This document shows positions 8,525 through 18,145 of a stretch of 32,619 bases of DNA, one piece after another. Every line of letters begins with the position of its first letter. The first letter of the stretch is position 1. A program made the position numbers and the translations under genes. The stretch lies in NCBI GenBank assembly GCA_016203395.1, contig JACQMV010000049.1:1-32619 (forward strand). Direction: 5' to 3'. A model generated the notes under the pieces. That model saw only the letters and a list, made by a program, of their open reading frames with translations. It did not search any database and was not told where the DNA came from. This DNA comes from Candidatus Woesearchaeota archaeon (GTDB taxonomy: Archaea > Nanobdellota > Nanobdellia > Woesearchaeales > ARS49).

Positions 8525-9067
8525 TTACCTGTGACAAGGAACATTAAGAAGCTGTTCCATCCAGTTGATTAAATTCTTCTCAACATCCGAGGAAGAAACA
8601 GCGGCAATAGAAAGTGCGCTCATAGCATCACTGCCATCAATTGACTTGCTGAAAACGCTACCTTTGGGATGCATCATGAAAATTGTCGGCCTGTAAACAC
8701 ACGTATCACCTTCTTTAACAGGAGCATCGGTTATTCCATCTATGGTTTGGCATGGAAACACAATGACAGTTTTGTTTGGACTTGCATGGCGAAACAAGTA
8801 CAGCCCTGAAGGAACAAATTCAAGATAATATGTCGGGTACCAGTAAAGTCGTAGTTTGTCGTGCTTTTGAACATCGCTGAATTTATCAAAGTGCCCTTCA
8901 GGAAGATCAACAATGACTCTTTTGCTAACGGGAATTAATTGCAATAAATGCTGAAATATACTATCAATACCGCTGGCTTTGTAACAAAACTGGTCTCGCG
9001 GAGCCCATTTATCAACTACCTGATTGAATAAAGCAATGCTTTCTGCCTGCCACTCTGCAATATTCAT
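8525..9067 (-). CDS. Hypothetical protein (180 aa)
   Basis: Intact ORF, no recognised domain. Confidence 0.55.
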   Translation of the reverse strand: MNIAEWQAESIALFNQVVDKWAPRDQFCYKASGIDSIFQHLLQLIPVSKRVIVDLPEGHFDKFSDVQKHDKLRLYWYPTYYLEFVPSGLYLFRHASPNKTVIVFPCQTIDGITDAPVKEGDTCVYRPTIFMMHPKGSVFSKSIDGSDAMSALSIAAVSSSDVEKNLINWMEQLLNVPCHR

Positions 9068-9217
9068 AGGAGATAAAAAAAAGCATGCTATTTAAAAAGA
9101 AGCTGTTTGTCTGACCAATTTCATTGCGCTTGATTTCCTAAAAACGAGCAAATACTCTGAACTCTTGTCAGAACATATCTTAACTGATTCTGCTAAAAAT
9201 CATCTGAACGAATGAGA

Positions 9218-9443
9218 CATTTGCCTTGCAGCTCTTGCTAATTCTTGTCTTAAATTAGGTCATAACCTATCAGCAGGTCATGTGCTCTGACTGTGGGTTT
9301 AACGCAATTAGCTGTTTTATTGACAGGAGCAATACAATTTGTTGCAGCCGGTTGCAAGCACAACGCAAGCAAAAGGTAAAGGCTTGGTGTGACAATAAAA
9401 CAAAATACATTCAAATTACCAGTCAAGCCACGAGAACTGAGAG
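9218..9443 (+). repeat. MITE-like repeat, copy 1 (subfamily with GGTTTAACGCAATTAGC)
   Basis: Extensive identity to copies at 15.1, 21.8, 28.4 and 32.4 kb. Confidence 0.85.
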
Positions 9444-9458
9444 AAAATAACAATACCT

Positions 9459-9530
9459 CATTTGATTATTATTAGCAGAGCCGGAAAAAGAACCACAACG
9501 CATTTGATTATTATTAGCAATTGCCGGGCA
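9459..9530 (+). repeat. Two tandem copies of short module catttgattattattagca...ccgg
   Basis: catttgattattattagca occurs twice, about 42 bp apart, each followed by a ccgg-containing stretch. Confidence 0.75.
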
Positions 9531-9564
9531 AAAACTAATTTATTTAAGTTTAGTATCTGCCAAG

Positions 9565-11280
9565 CTAGTGCTTTATTTCTTTAAGGAACTTATTTACAGG
9601 AAGGCAATTCAGAACGTTCTTTTTCTCACACCAACCGCGCCTTGCATTAGCAACTCCGTATTCTAAAAAACGCAAATCGTCAATATTATGGCTATCAGTT
9701 CCTATTACCAGCTTAACACCCGACTCAATTGCTTTTCTAATCATTCCGAAATCAAGATCTGTTCTTTCAGGATAAGCATTTATTTCCAAAGCAGTGCTTG
9801 TCTGAACTGCCTTTTCGCATATTTTGCTGAAATCAATAGCATAACCATCCCTTTTAAATATGACTCTGCCTGTCGGGTGACCGATGCAGTGAACAAACGG
9901 GTTCTCCATTGCACGACATATGCGTTTTGTCATTTCCTCTTTGCTCATAGTGAATGCTCTATGAACAGAAGCAATACAAAAATCCAGTTGTTTAAGCACG
10001 CTTGCTTCGCACTCAATTCTTCCTTCCTTATCCATATCAACCTCAAGCCCTTTCAGTATAGTAATAGAATTCTTTTTTCTCGCGCTGTCAATTGCTTTGG
10101 AATACCTCTGAAATCTCTTTGCATCAAGAGCATTAGCAATTTTTAGCTTTCCATAATGGTCAGTAATTGCAATATATTGAAGACACTTTCCTGCTCGCGC
10201 AGCCATTTCTTCAACAGTGTTATTCCCATCTGAAAAAGTAGTATGCATCTGAATGTCTGCTTTAATATCCTGCATCGTAATTATTTCCGGCAGTTTGCAT
10301 TTTTGTGCGGTTTCTATTTCCCCACGAGCTTCTCGCAATTCCGGCTCAATGTATTGCATTCCGAGAGTTTTGTACAACTCTTCTTCAGTCCTCCCTGCAA
10401 TGAACTTTCCTGTTTTTCTACTAAAAAGCCCGTATTCTGAAAGCTTGTAGCCCTTTTGAATCGCTATCTTTCTTAGAGCAATATTGTGCTCTTTACTTCC
10501 AATAAAATAATTCATTGCTGCACCATATGATTTTTTAGGAATTACGCGCAAATCACATGCTATTCCCTCATTGAGGAAAACGCTTGCTTTCGTAGGACCC
10601 TTTGCAATAACCTCCTTTACATTAGCCATAGAACAAAACGCATCAATCACTGTAGAAGAACTGCTTATTGCAAGAATGTCAATATCTTTTACTGTTTCTT
10701 TACGCCTTCTCACACTTCCAGCAATATCCACCGTTTCCACTCCTTCAACTGTTTTCAGTGCATTAGCAAGCATTTCTGCTATTGGCACGGCTTCTGACAG
10801 AAGTATGCGCTCTCCTTTTCTTTTTAGAATGTCTAAACCCTTCAGAATGTTCTGCTCGCTTTTTTCGCCAAAACCAGAAACCGCACACACCTTATGCTGT
10901 TCAATAGCATTACGCAAATTACTTATACTTTTTATTTTCAACTGTTTGTAAAGAACCTGTGCTTTTCGTGCACCCAAACCGGGAATGTTCATCAATTCAA
11001 GAAGCCCTTTTGGCATTTTTCTCTGCAATTCACTATATTCGCGCATTCTTCCTGTTTTTATGTATTCTTCAATCTTTTTTGCAATCGCTTTTCCTACCCC
11101 CGGAATTTCCTGAAGGGCCCGGAGTCCTTTTTCATTATACATCTCACCTAAATCTCTTCCTAAACCAGAAATGTTCATTGCTGCCCTGCGGTAAGCCACT
11201 GGCTTCCACAGTATCTTAAGAAAATCAAGAATATCTGCCATTTCATAAAACATTGCAGAAATTTGCTTGTTCATAGCCAA
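9565..11280 (-). CDS. polX: DNA polymerase X family with C-terminal PHP domain
   Basis: HhH motifs (LQEIPGVGKAIAKKI, LMNIPGLGARKAQVLYKQL), nucleotidyltransferase GSVRRRKETVKDIDIL, PHP motifs DIQMHTTFSDG and GTDSH. Confidence 0.93.
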   Translation of the reverse strand: MAMNKQISAMFYEMADILDFLKILWKPVAYRRAAMNISGLGRDLGEMYNEKGLRALQEIPGVGKAIAKKIEEYIKTGRMREYSELQRKMPKGLLELMNIPGLGARKAQVLYKQLKIKSISNLRNAIEQHKVCAVSGFGEKSEQNILKGLDILKRKGERILLSEAVPIAEMLANALKTVEGVETVDIAGSVRRRKETVKDIDILAISSSSTVIDAFCSMANVKEVIAKGPTKASVFLNEGIACDLRVIPKKSYGAAMNYFIGSKEHNIALRKIAIQKGYKLSEYGLFSRKTGKFIAGRTEEELYKTLGMQYIEPELREARGEIETAQKCKLPEIITMQDIKADIQMHTTFSDGNNTVEEMAARAGKCLQYIAITDHYGKLKIANALDAKRFQRYSKAIDSARKKNSITILKGLEVDMDKEGRIECEASVLKQLDFCIASVHRAFTMSKEEMTKRICRAMENPFVHCIGHPTGRVIFKRDGYAIDFSKICEKAVQTSTALEINAYPERTDLDFGMIRKAIESGVKLVIGTDSHNIDDLRFLEYGVANARRGWCEKKNVLNCLPVNKFLKEIKH

Positions 11281-11414
11281 AGAGTGGCTTCAGAATATAT
11301 AAACGTTACATCATTACAGTAAAGTAAAGATTCCACTGTTTAAGGACTGTGCTTGCGAAGAATGCAAAAAACCACCGTATTGTTTTTAAAGTATCTGTTC
11401 ATTCATAGAACATA

Positions 11415-11819
11415 ATGAAATATCAAAGAATTGCTGAGGCCACAATTGAAATCCTCCCTGATGGAACGCCCATAATAGAGATGTTAATGGCAATAGCCAA
11501 AATATCATATGACACAGCAACTCCAAGAGGACTTGGCCGTTTACAACCATTCCAAACACCAAGTCTAGAATTGTGTCTAGAGAAATATATAAGACATAAA
11601 GGTGAAACGCCCGTAATGTTATTGATGGACTATATTGCTGGAAGGGATTGCCGAACAAAAGTCTTTCAAGGAAAAGATGCAAAATGGTATTTAGATGCTT
11701 ACGCTTTTCAACAAAGAAAAGTCACATCTGAAGAATTTATCCAAAGAATTATAAGAGACCCTGCAGAAGCATTCTTAGATAAGGTCATTCAAGAGATAAA
11801 TAGAACGAAAAAAGCATAG
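11415..11819 (+). CDS. Hypothetical protein (134 aa)
   Basis: Intact ORF with TATA-like tttttaaa upstream. Confidence 0.55.
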   Translation: MKYQRIAEATIEILPDGTPIIEMLMAIAKISYDTATPRGLGRLQPFQTPSLELCLEKYIRHKGETPVMLLMDYIAGRDCRTKVFQGKDAKWYLDAYAFQQRKVTSEEFIQRIIRDPAEAFLDKVIQEINRTKKA

Positions 11820-11831
11820 TGGAAAAAATAG

Positions 11832-12497
11832 TCAAACACTGATCTCAAATGCTTTTATCTTTCTGTGAAGGGTTTCAAACCGTATTCCTATTGCTCTTGC
11901 TGTCTGACTTATATTGTTATTGTTCTCCTTCAATGCCTGTGCAATAAACCGCTTTTCCCATTCTTTTTCAGCAATATCAAGCTCCCATTCCTCTGGAAGT
12001 TCTTTTGCAATCTGTCTGCTGAGATCAGGGATTTTTTCATACAGCGTACGAAACCGTGATGGATGAATTGCCGGCTTGTATTGCTCAACAGTCTGCTGTA
12101 TTGCTTCCTTGACAAGCCCTTCCTGCTCATAGCTCTTTGCAGGATGCTCACGTAACTCATCTGCATCAATGCCTAAATTCTTAATCAACCTGTGAATGGT
12201 CTCCCTTTTCAGTCCTGCAACACTGGCTGCTTCAGACACGTTACCAAGATGTTTCTGCAACAGCGCAGAAAGAAATTCTTTTCTGAAATCCTTTCTTGCT
12301 TCTTTGAAACTTTTTGAAGTATCAACAGGAAAACTTATCAATGGTTTTTTTAGTCTGTCAGAAACATCCTGCTCAAGCTCATTTAAATGAATACCTATAT
12401 ACTTCTGCACTGCACTGCTGACTAATGGCTTCACCCTTGCTTCAACTGCTTTTTCAAGCTTCATTGGCGTTTTGAATAGCAGGAGGTATTTATTCAT
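11832..12497 (-). CDS. Protein with two Fis-type (HTH_8-like) helix-turn-helix repeats
   Basis: FRKEFLSALLQKHLGNVSEAASVAGLKRETIHRLIKNLGI and WEKRFIAQALKENNNNISQTARAIGIRFETLHRKIKAF. Confidence 0.7.
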   Translation of the reverse strand: MNKYLLLFKTPMKLEKAVEARVKPLVSSAVQKYIGIHLNELEQDVSDRLKKPLISFPVDTSKSFKEARKDFRKEFLSALLQKHLGNVSEAASVAGLKRETIHRLIKNLGIDADELREHPAKSYEQEGLVKEAIQQTVEQYKPAIHPSRFRTLYEKIPDLSRQIAKELPEEWELDIAEKEWEKRFIAQALKENNNNISQTARAIGIRFETLHRKIKAFEISV

Positions 12498-12571
12498 TAC
12501 TGTTCACAACCCCATTAAAATATCATGCCGGCGTTTTCTTTCAACTCATGCTAAAAACACACTGAGTGAGT

Positions 12572-13048
12572 TTACTTCAGGACAATTATGTTGGTCATTC
12601 CTCTTCTTTTTCTCTCAAGAATTTCCTTTGATTCTAGCTTGTCAAGTATTCTGCTTATTTTTACTTTCCCCCATTGCGTTTCTTTTATAAGCTCGCCTTG
12701 GTATGCACTTCCTTGTTTGGCTTTTATTAGCTCATAAACCATTTTTTCTTCATCATCTAGTGTTGATATGTCAATGTTTTTGAAGTGTTTTTCAGTTTTT
12801 GCAGGAATGTAAGCAATATAGCCGCCAAGCCCCAGCATCGCGAATACAATGACATAAGCAAGTATTATCACCCATGAAAAACTGCTTTTGTGCACAGGAC
12901 ACTCCTTCATATCATGGTCTGTTTCGTAGAATTTCTCGCAAAGCACTGTTGATTTTGAGTCGTTGTCTATCTTAATTGCTGTCAAAAGCACTATGAGCAG
13001 GGCTGCTATTCCGATAATTGCATACCCTGTCTTCTTGTTTTCAAACAT
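12572..13048 (-). CDS. Two-TM membrane protein with C-terminal winged-helix domain
   Basis: Two hydrophobic segments; C-terminus DDEEKMVYELIKAKQGSAYQGELIKETQWGKVKISRILDKLESKEILERKRRGMTNIIVLK. Confidence 0.7.
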   Translation of the reverse strand: MFENKKTGYAIIGIAALLIVLLTAIKIDNDSKSTVLCEKFYETDHDMKECPVHKSSFSWVIILAYVIVFAMLGLGGYIAYIPAKTEKHFKNIDISTLDDEEKMVYELIKAKQGSAYQGELIKETQWGKVKISRILDKLESKEILERKRRGMTNIIVLK

Positions 13049-13139
13049 GATATTACCTCATAATTAAGATTTATAAAGGTTTGCAGTTTTTGTAACAGTT
13101 TGCGAAATTATTAAATAGCTGTTTGATTATACCCTTCAC

Positions 13140-13562
13140 ATGAACTACCGCTTTCTGGAAGATGTGGCAATTGCAGATATTGCATTTGAGGCATTCGGAA
13201 GAACTATTGAGATGCTTTTCAGGAATTGTGCAATTGCAACAGAAGCAGTTCAGTGTGATGTTAAAAACCTGAAAAAGAAAATAACCAAGGAGTTTGAGGT
13301 AAAAGGAAAAAACGAAAAAGAATTACTGTATAACTTCCTTGAGGAACTGATATACTACAAAGATGCAGAAGGGCTGTTGTTTTCTTCATTCAAGATTAGC
13401 ATTGTTAAGAAAGGAGAATTGCATTTGAATGCAGTATGCAAGGGCCAGGAAGTAAATAGCAAAACACGGGTGTTTACTGATGTCAAGGCAGTAACCCACC
13501 ACATGTTTGAACTTTCAAAAAAAGAAAAACAATGGTATGCTCGCGTCGTGCTTGACATATAA
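13140..13562 (+). CDS. Archease
   Basis: MNYRFLEDVAIADIAFEAFGRTIEMLF...AVTHHMFELSKKEKQWYARVVLDI; adjacent to rtcB; TATA-like attaaata upstream. Confidence 0.88.
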   Translation: MNYRFLEDVAIADIAFEAFGRTIEMLFRNCAIATEAVQCDVKNLKKKITKEFEVKGKNEKELLYNFLEELIYYKDAEGLLFSSFKISIVKKGELHLNAVCKGQEVNSKTRVFTDVKAVTHHMFELSKKEKQWYARVVLDI

Positions 13563-13592
13563 GCTTTTAAACCAGCAAATTATGAATTGCCC

Positions 13593-15050
13593 ATGGTTCC
13601 TTCAGAACTAAAAAAGATATCAGATGTTGTATGGGAGCTTCCACGCCACTGGAAAGGTAAGGACATGCTTGTTCCGGCAAGATTTATTGCTAATGACGCC
13701 CTGATAAAAAACATGGATGACGGAGTTTTCGAGCAAGCAACAAATGCTGCCTGCCTTCCCGGAATAGTTGAGCACGCATTATGCATGCCTGATGCTCATT
13801 GGGGTTATGGTTTTCCTGTTGGCGGAGTGGCTGCTTTTGATGCAGAATCAGGAATTATAAGCCCCGGAGCAATAGGTTTTGACATAAATTGCGGCATGTC
13901 TTTACAAGTTACTAATCTTACAGCAAAAGATGTCATGCCAAAAATTAAAGAGTTAATGGATCTGTTGTTCAAAAGAGTTCCTTCAGGCGTTGGAAGCAAG
14001 GGATTCCTTTCATTGTCACAACAGGATTTTAAAAGAGTAATGCTGGAAGGCGCTAAATGGTGTGTAAGAAACGGGTACGCATGGGATGAAGACCTTGAAA
14101 GAATTGAAGCAAATGGAAGAATTCAGCAAGCAGACCCTTCATGTGTTACAGACAAAGCAATATCCCGAGGAATCAACCAGCTCGGAACATTAGGAAGCGG
14201 AAATCACTATCTTGAGGTTCAACTGGCAAAATCAAGCATGATTTTTGATACACGTATCGCAAAAAAATTCGGCATAATTCACGGAGACCAAGTCGTTATA
14301 ATGGTGCATTGCGGTTCGAGGGGCTTTGGTCATCAGGTTGCAACAGATAACATCAAGGAGTTCATTGAAGCAATGAAAGTTTACAAAATAAAAGTAAATG
14401 ACAGAGAACTTGCCTGCGCGCCATTCAACAGCAAAGAAGGACAAAAATACTACAAAGCAATGGCTTGTGCTGCTAACAGTGCATTTGCCAACAGACAGAT
14501 AATAAGGCACAGAATTAGAGAATGCTTTGCAGAAATCTTCAAAACAAGCGCTGAAAAATTAGGAATGCATCTCGTGTATGACGTGGCGCATAATATTGCA
14601 AAAATAGAAGAGCACGTTGTTAATGGAAAAAAGACATCCTTGATTGTCCACAGAAAAGGTGCAACAAGAGCTTTTCCTCCGGGCCATCCTGAACTTGCTA
14701 ATATTTTCCAGTCAACAGGGCAACCAGTTATTATTGGAGGAAGCATGGAAACAGGAAGTTACCTTCTTGTCGGCACTGAAGGAAGCATGAAAAACACCTT
14801 TGGAAGCACTGCCCATGGTTCTGGCAGAACAATGTCAAGAACAAAAGCAAAGAATCTCGTGAAAGGCGAAAAACTCCTTAAAAGCATGCTTGAACGAGGC
14901 ATCTACGTCAAAACCGGCTCTTATTCTGGCGTTGCAGAAGAAGCAGGCATGGCTTACAAAAACATTTCAGAAGTTGTTGACACAACTGAAAAGGCAGGCA
15001 TATCAAAAAAGATAGTCGGGTTAGTCCCTATTGGAAATATTAAAGGCTGA
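13593..15050 (+). CDS. rtcB: tRNA-splicing ligase RtcB
   Basis: PDAHWGYGFPVGGVAAFD, DINCGM, GTLGSGNHYLEVQ, HCGSRGFGHQVATD, HGSGRTMSRTKA motifs; no intein seen. Confidence 0.97.
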   Translation: MVPSELKKISDVVWELPRHWKGKDMLVPARFIANDALIKNMDDGVFEQATNAACLPGIVEHALCMPDAHWGYGFPVGGVAAFDAESGIISPGAIGFDINCGMSLQVTNLTAKDVMPKIKELMDLLFKRVPSGVGSKGFLSLSQQDFKRVMLEGAKWCVRNGYAWDEDLERIEANGRIQQADPSCVTDKAISRGINQLGTLGSGNHYLEVQLAKSSMIFDTRIAKKFGIIHGDQVVIMVHCGSRGFGHQVATDNIKEFIEAMKVYKIKVNDRELACAPFNSKEGQKYYKAMACAANSAFANRQIIRHRIRECFAEIFKTSAEKLGMHLVYDVAHNIAKIEEHVVNGKKTSLIVHRKGATRAFPPGHPELANIFQSTGQPVIIGGSMETGSYLLVGTEGSMKNTFGSTAHGSGRTMSRTKAKNLVKGEKLLKSMLERGIYVKTGSYSGVAEEAGMAYKNISEVVDTTEKAGISKKIVGLVPIGNIKG

Positions 15051-15085
15051 ACAGCACCCCTAAAAATAACAGAAGTTAACAGAGT

Positions 15086-15299
15086 ATTTGCCCCACAACC
15101 CTTGCTGAGTCCTATCTTAAATGAGGTTATAACTTATCAGCAGCTCATGCGCTCTGACTGTGAACTTTAATGTGCTCAACTGTTTATTTGTCTTGAGAAA
15201 TACTATTTGTTGCAGCCGGTTGCGAGCGCATTGTAATGGCTTGGTGTGGCAACAAAACAAAATACCTTCAAACTACTCATCAAGCCACAAGGGCTGTGG
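15086..15299 (+). repeat. MITE-like repeat, copy 2
   Basis: Ends CCACAACCCTTG (15093-15104) and CAAGGGCTGTGG (15288-15299); core shared with other copies. Confidence 0.87.
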
Positions 15300-15326
15300 A
15301 AAAATAACAACCTCTTCTTTGATATG

Positions 15327-15440
15327 TCGGAAATTGCTCTTGACGCAAACTACTGACTTCAGTCCATAGTAAGGACGAGCAATTTCCGAGCATGCTCAAG
15401 AACCACTTAATGCAATCCTTCTTTAGCAGGTGGTTCTTGA
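15327..15440. other. Two consecutive long perfect inverted repeats (possible structured RNA or element end)
   Basis: TCGGAAATTGCTC/GAGCAATTTCCGA (15327-15339/15377-15389) and TCAAGAACCAC/GTGGTTCTTGA (15396-15406/15430-15440). Confidence 0.8.
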
Positions 15441-15562
15441 CAAGTATTAGCAGTTTCAATGTTACAGAGAATACAACAAGCAGAGATGGTGCTCATGAAT
15501 TTATTAAAATATACACACTGCTAAGCGAACAATTAAAACAATAAGCCAAGAGATCTTGTTCT

Positions 15563-16258
15563 GTGCATCACCATATAGAGACAAAGAATACTGTGCTGAA
15601 TGGCGACTTTTTTAAAACAACTGAATACTCCGGTGCAATGACGTTCACTCTTGAAAAACTCATGAAGCGTGTAAAATCAGAACTCTCAAAACCAAATCTG
15701 CCTGATTGGGATGTTATTTTTGCTAACATGCGGATTTCAGGGCTGCTTTATCAGAATATTCGCTGGCACCAGCTAAAAGGCATTGCAGGCGAAGCATACA
15801 TGATTCAATGGCTTGAAGGATTTTCTTGGAATCATTTAAGAGTGACTCTTTTTCCAGAACCAGCAAGCATACCTGAAAATTATTACATCATCAAAAAGGG
15901 CTGGCGCACTATAATCAACTACCCTCATCAAAAACAAGTGGAGTTAGACGGAATTGTTGAGGTTGATTCTTATAGAATATTCTGCGAGATAAAAACAGGC
16001 GAATGCAGAGATTATCCTGACCTATTAAGAAAAATAGCTGAGAAAGAGCGTGTTGGAAAACAAGTGTTTTGTGCACCAACAAAGAACGTGCCATGGGTTT
16101 TATTGCTAAACAAAGATGAATACTCTCAAAGAAACGGAGCTTTGGAAGAATGGGAAAATGCTGTGCGCATAGTTGTTCCAATGTATGCTGGCAGAAGCCA
16201 GTTTGACAGTGATTTGCGCAATGAATGCAAAAAACGAAATGTAACATTTTTAATGTGA
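15563..16258 (+). CDS. Putative PD-(D/E)XK-like nuclease
   Basis: QVELDGIVEVDSYRIFCEIKTGE resembles the D...ExK core; start may be the internal MTFTLEKLM. Confidence 0.5.
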   Translation: MHHHIETKNTVLNGDFFKTTEYSGAMTFTLEKLMKRVKSELSKPNLPDWDVIFANMRISGLLYQNIRWHQLKGIAGEAYMIQWLEGFSWNHLRVTLFPEPASIPENYYIIKKGWRTIINYPHQKQVELDGIVEVDSYRIFCEIKTGECRDYPDLLRKIAEKERVGKQVFCAPTKNVPWVLLLNKDEYSQRNGALEEWENAVRIVVPMYAGRSQFDSDLRNECKKRNVTFLM

Positions 16259-16268
16259 AGAATAATCA

Positions 16269-16796
16269 ATGAATAAAATGGCAGTATACACACGAACAGG
16301 AGACAATGGGGAGACATCATTGTATGGAGGCATTAGAGTAAGCAAAACATCTCCAATAATTCATGCTATTGGCACAATTGACGAACTGAACAGCAGCATA
16401 GGAATTGCAAGGTCTTTCTGCACAGACAAAAAAATTGACACAATTCTTGAGAAAATACAAAACCAGCTTTTTAATGCGCAAGCACAACTGGCAAAAGGAA
16501 GCAATGTTCGCGTTGATATCCCAAAGATTGAACTAAAGCACATTGTTGAGATTGAACAAATTATTGACGGGTATGAGAAAAAACTACCAAAACAATCCTC
16601 ATTCATTCTACCTGCAGGAACAAAGCAAGCAACGTTACTGCATTTAGCAAGAACAATATGCAGAAGAGCAGAAAGAATCGCCTTCAGTGCAGCTGTTAAA
16701 GGGATTTTACCGCAATACTTAAATAGGGTTAGCACCTTGTTATTTATACTCGCAAGAGCATCTAATAAGAAGGATGTGGGGGTAAAATATGAATAA
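16269..16796 (+). CDS. PduO-type ATP:cob(I)alamin adenosyltransferase
   Basis: YTRTGDNGETSLYGGIRVSKTSPIIHAIGTIDELNSSIGIA...RTICRRAERIAF. Confidence 0.93.
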   Translation: MNKMAVYTRTGDNGETSLYGGIRVSKTSPIIHAIGTIDELNSSIGIARSFCTDKKIDTILEKIQNQLFNAQAQLAKGSNVRVDIPKIELKHIVEIEQIIDGYEKKLPKQSSFILPAGTKQATLLHLARTICRRAERIAFSAAVKGILPQYLNRVSTLLFILARASNKKDVGVKYE

Positions 16797-16914
16797 ATGC
16801 GACATTTGTGGCATAGACGGAGCAACGTATAAGATGAAAAATCCTGAAGGAGACAATGTTTTCTTGTGCGAAACATGTCATGAAAGCTGCGGCGAAGAAT
16901 ACGAAGACGCGTAA
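16789..16914 (+). CDS. 41-aa zinc-ribbon-like microprotein
   Basis: Manual translation MNKCDICGIDGATYKMKNPEGDNVFLCETCHESCGEEYEDA*; overlaps ATR stop; GGGGGT upstream; absent from the ORF track because of its length. Confidence 0.7.
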   Translation: MNKCDICGIDGATYKMKNPEGDNVFLCETCHESCGEEYEDA

Positions 16915-16946
16915 CCCTTTTAAAGCACTCGCTACTACTAATACAC

Positions 16947-18032
16947 ATGGGGGAAATATATAATATCAAAATAACACTGGCAGAAGCATGGATGTATTCT
17001 CCGAAAAACACGTGTGTGCGCTTGCACTATCCGAAATCTCCAGAAGTTTTAACACAACGACTTCCGCCAAATCTTGAATTTGGAATACGCACCCTGGAAG
17101 GGCTTATGGAAGGAAGGGTTATGCGTATCGGCACTCGTGCTCAGCCAATCAGACCTGTATCATCTGGCGTTTTTCCATTGTTTAAAGAGGAAACTAAAGG
17201 AACAATATTCTGCCACAGAAGAGGAATTAGCGCTCCAACTCACAAGATGTATCACAGTGCCTGCCTCGGGTTTACAAACTCAGAAGATGGCGTGTATTCT
17301 TCAGAAGGAATAATGCGAACTGCATTAAGGGAATGGAGTGAAGAACAGTTGTTAGTAACAAAAGAATCAGCAGGAAAAAAACCATGGCTGTTAGTCACCA
17401 CAAACACCAAGCAGTATGTTGAACAAACAGTCGCTCGTCTGGAAATGGATATTGCAGGATACAGGGAAGAACATGCAGACTTTCTACAGGGAGTAGATTA
17501 TTTAAAAGTAAATACAAATGGAAAAACATGCTTGTTTTGTACTTCTGGCTTTATTGAAATGCTTTGGGAAAGCTTGACAGGAATAAACTTATTGCAAATA
17601 CTTCATTTTCCAAACGTTAGCAGCGAAGAAATAGTCCCTCTTGATACAGAATTCCGGCTCAAGAACAACACGCCAGAGCACTTGAATCTTGAGGTTTATC
17701 AAATTCCTTTTTCAGAAGTGTCAGGAAAAAGATTTGGAACACCATTAAAAAATTTTGAAGTCAGACAGGTAAGATTTGAAAAAGGCGTGCCTGTTTTCTA
17801 CACACCTGAATATTCGCAACCTTATTACTCAGTTGAAGGTCTTTTTGTTAAACACCCGCACGTTTGGGCACCTGAAGACGCAATTTGCAGAATTCTTTGT
17901 GCATTAAACGTCCCTATTGGTATAAAAGAAAAAACCACAACTAACTGGCTGGAAATAGAACACTGGAAGGAAAAAACCATCCTTGAACAAGGACATGCAG
18001 GACTACTGGCTGAAGATGTGCTAATTAAATAA
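16947..18032 (+). CDS. Hypothetical protein with a Nudix-box-like segment
   Basis: EGIMRTALREWSEEQLL approximates the ExxxxxxxREUxEExGU half of a Nudix box. Confidence 0.45.
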   Translation: MGEIYNIKITLAEAWMYSPKNTCVRLHYPKSPEVLTQRLPPNLEFGIRTLEGLMEGRVMRIGTRAQPIRPVSSGVFPLFKEETKGTIFCHRRGISAPTHKMYHSACLGFTNSEDGVYSSEGIMRTALREWSEEQLLVTKESAGKKPWLLVTTNTKQYVEQTVARLEMDIAGYREEHADFLQGVDYLKVNTNGKTCLFCTSGFIEMLWESLTGINLLQILHFPNVSSEEIVPLDTEFRLKNNTPEHLNLEVYQIPFSEVSGKRFGTPLKNFEVRQVRFEKGVPVFYTPEYSQPYYSVEGLFVKHPHVWAPEDAICRILCALNVPIGIKEKTTTNWLEIEHWKEKTILEQGHAGLLAEDVLIK

Positions 18033-18104
18033 AACAAACTCTCCACTCGCAGCTATACCTGCTGCAAGCTGCAGGATATTAAACCCTATTTTGCAATAAC
18101 CACT

Positions 18105-18140
18105 TCTTCTTTGACACGTATTAGCAGGTGCGGGAAAATA
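18105..18140 (+). repeat. Solo short module cttctttgacacgtattagcaggtgcgggaaaataac
   Basis: Matches the RC of 28336-28365 (ttcccggacctgctaatacttataaaagaag) and the 9.46-9.53 kb modules. Confidence 0.6.
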
Positions 18141-18145
18141 ACAAA

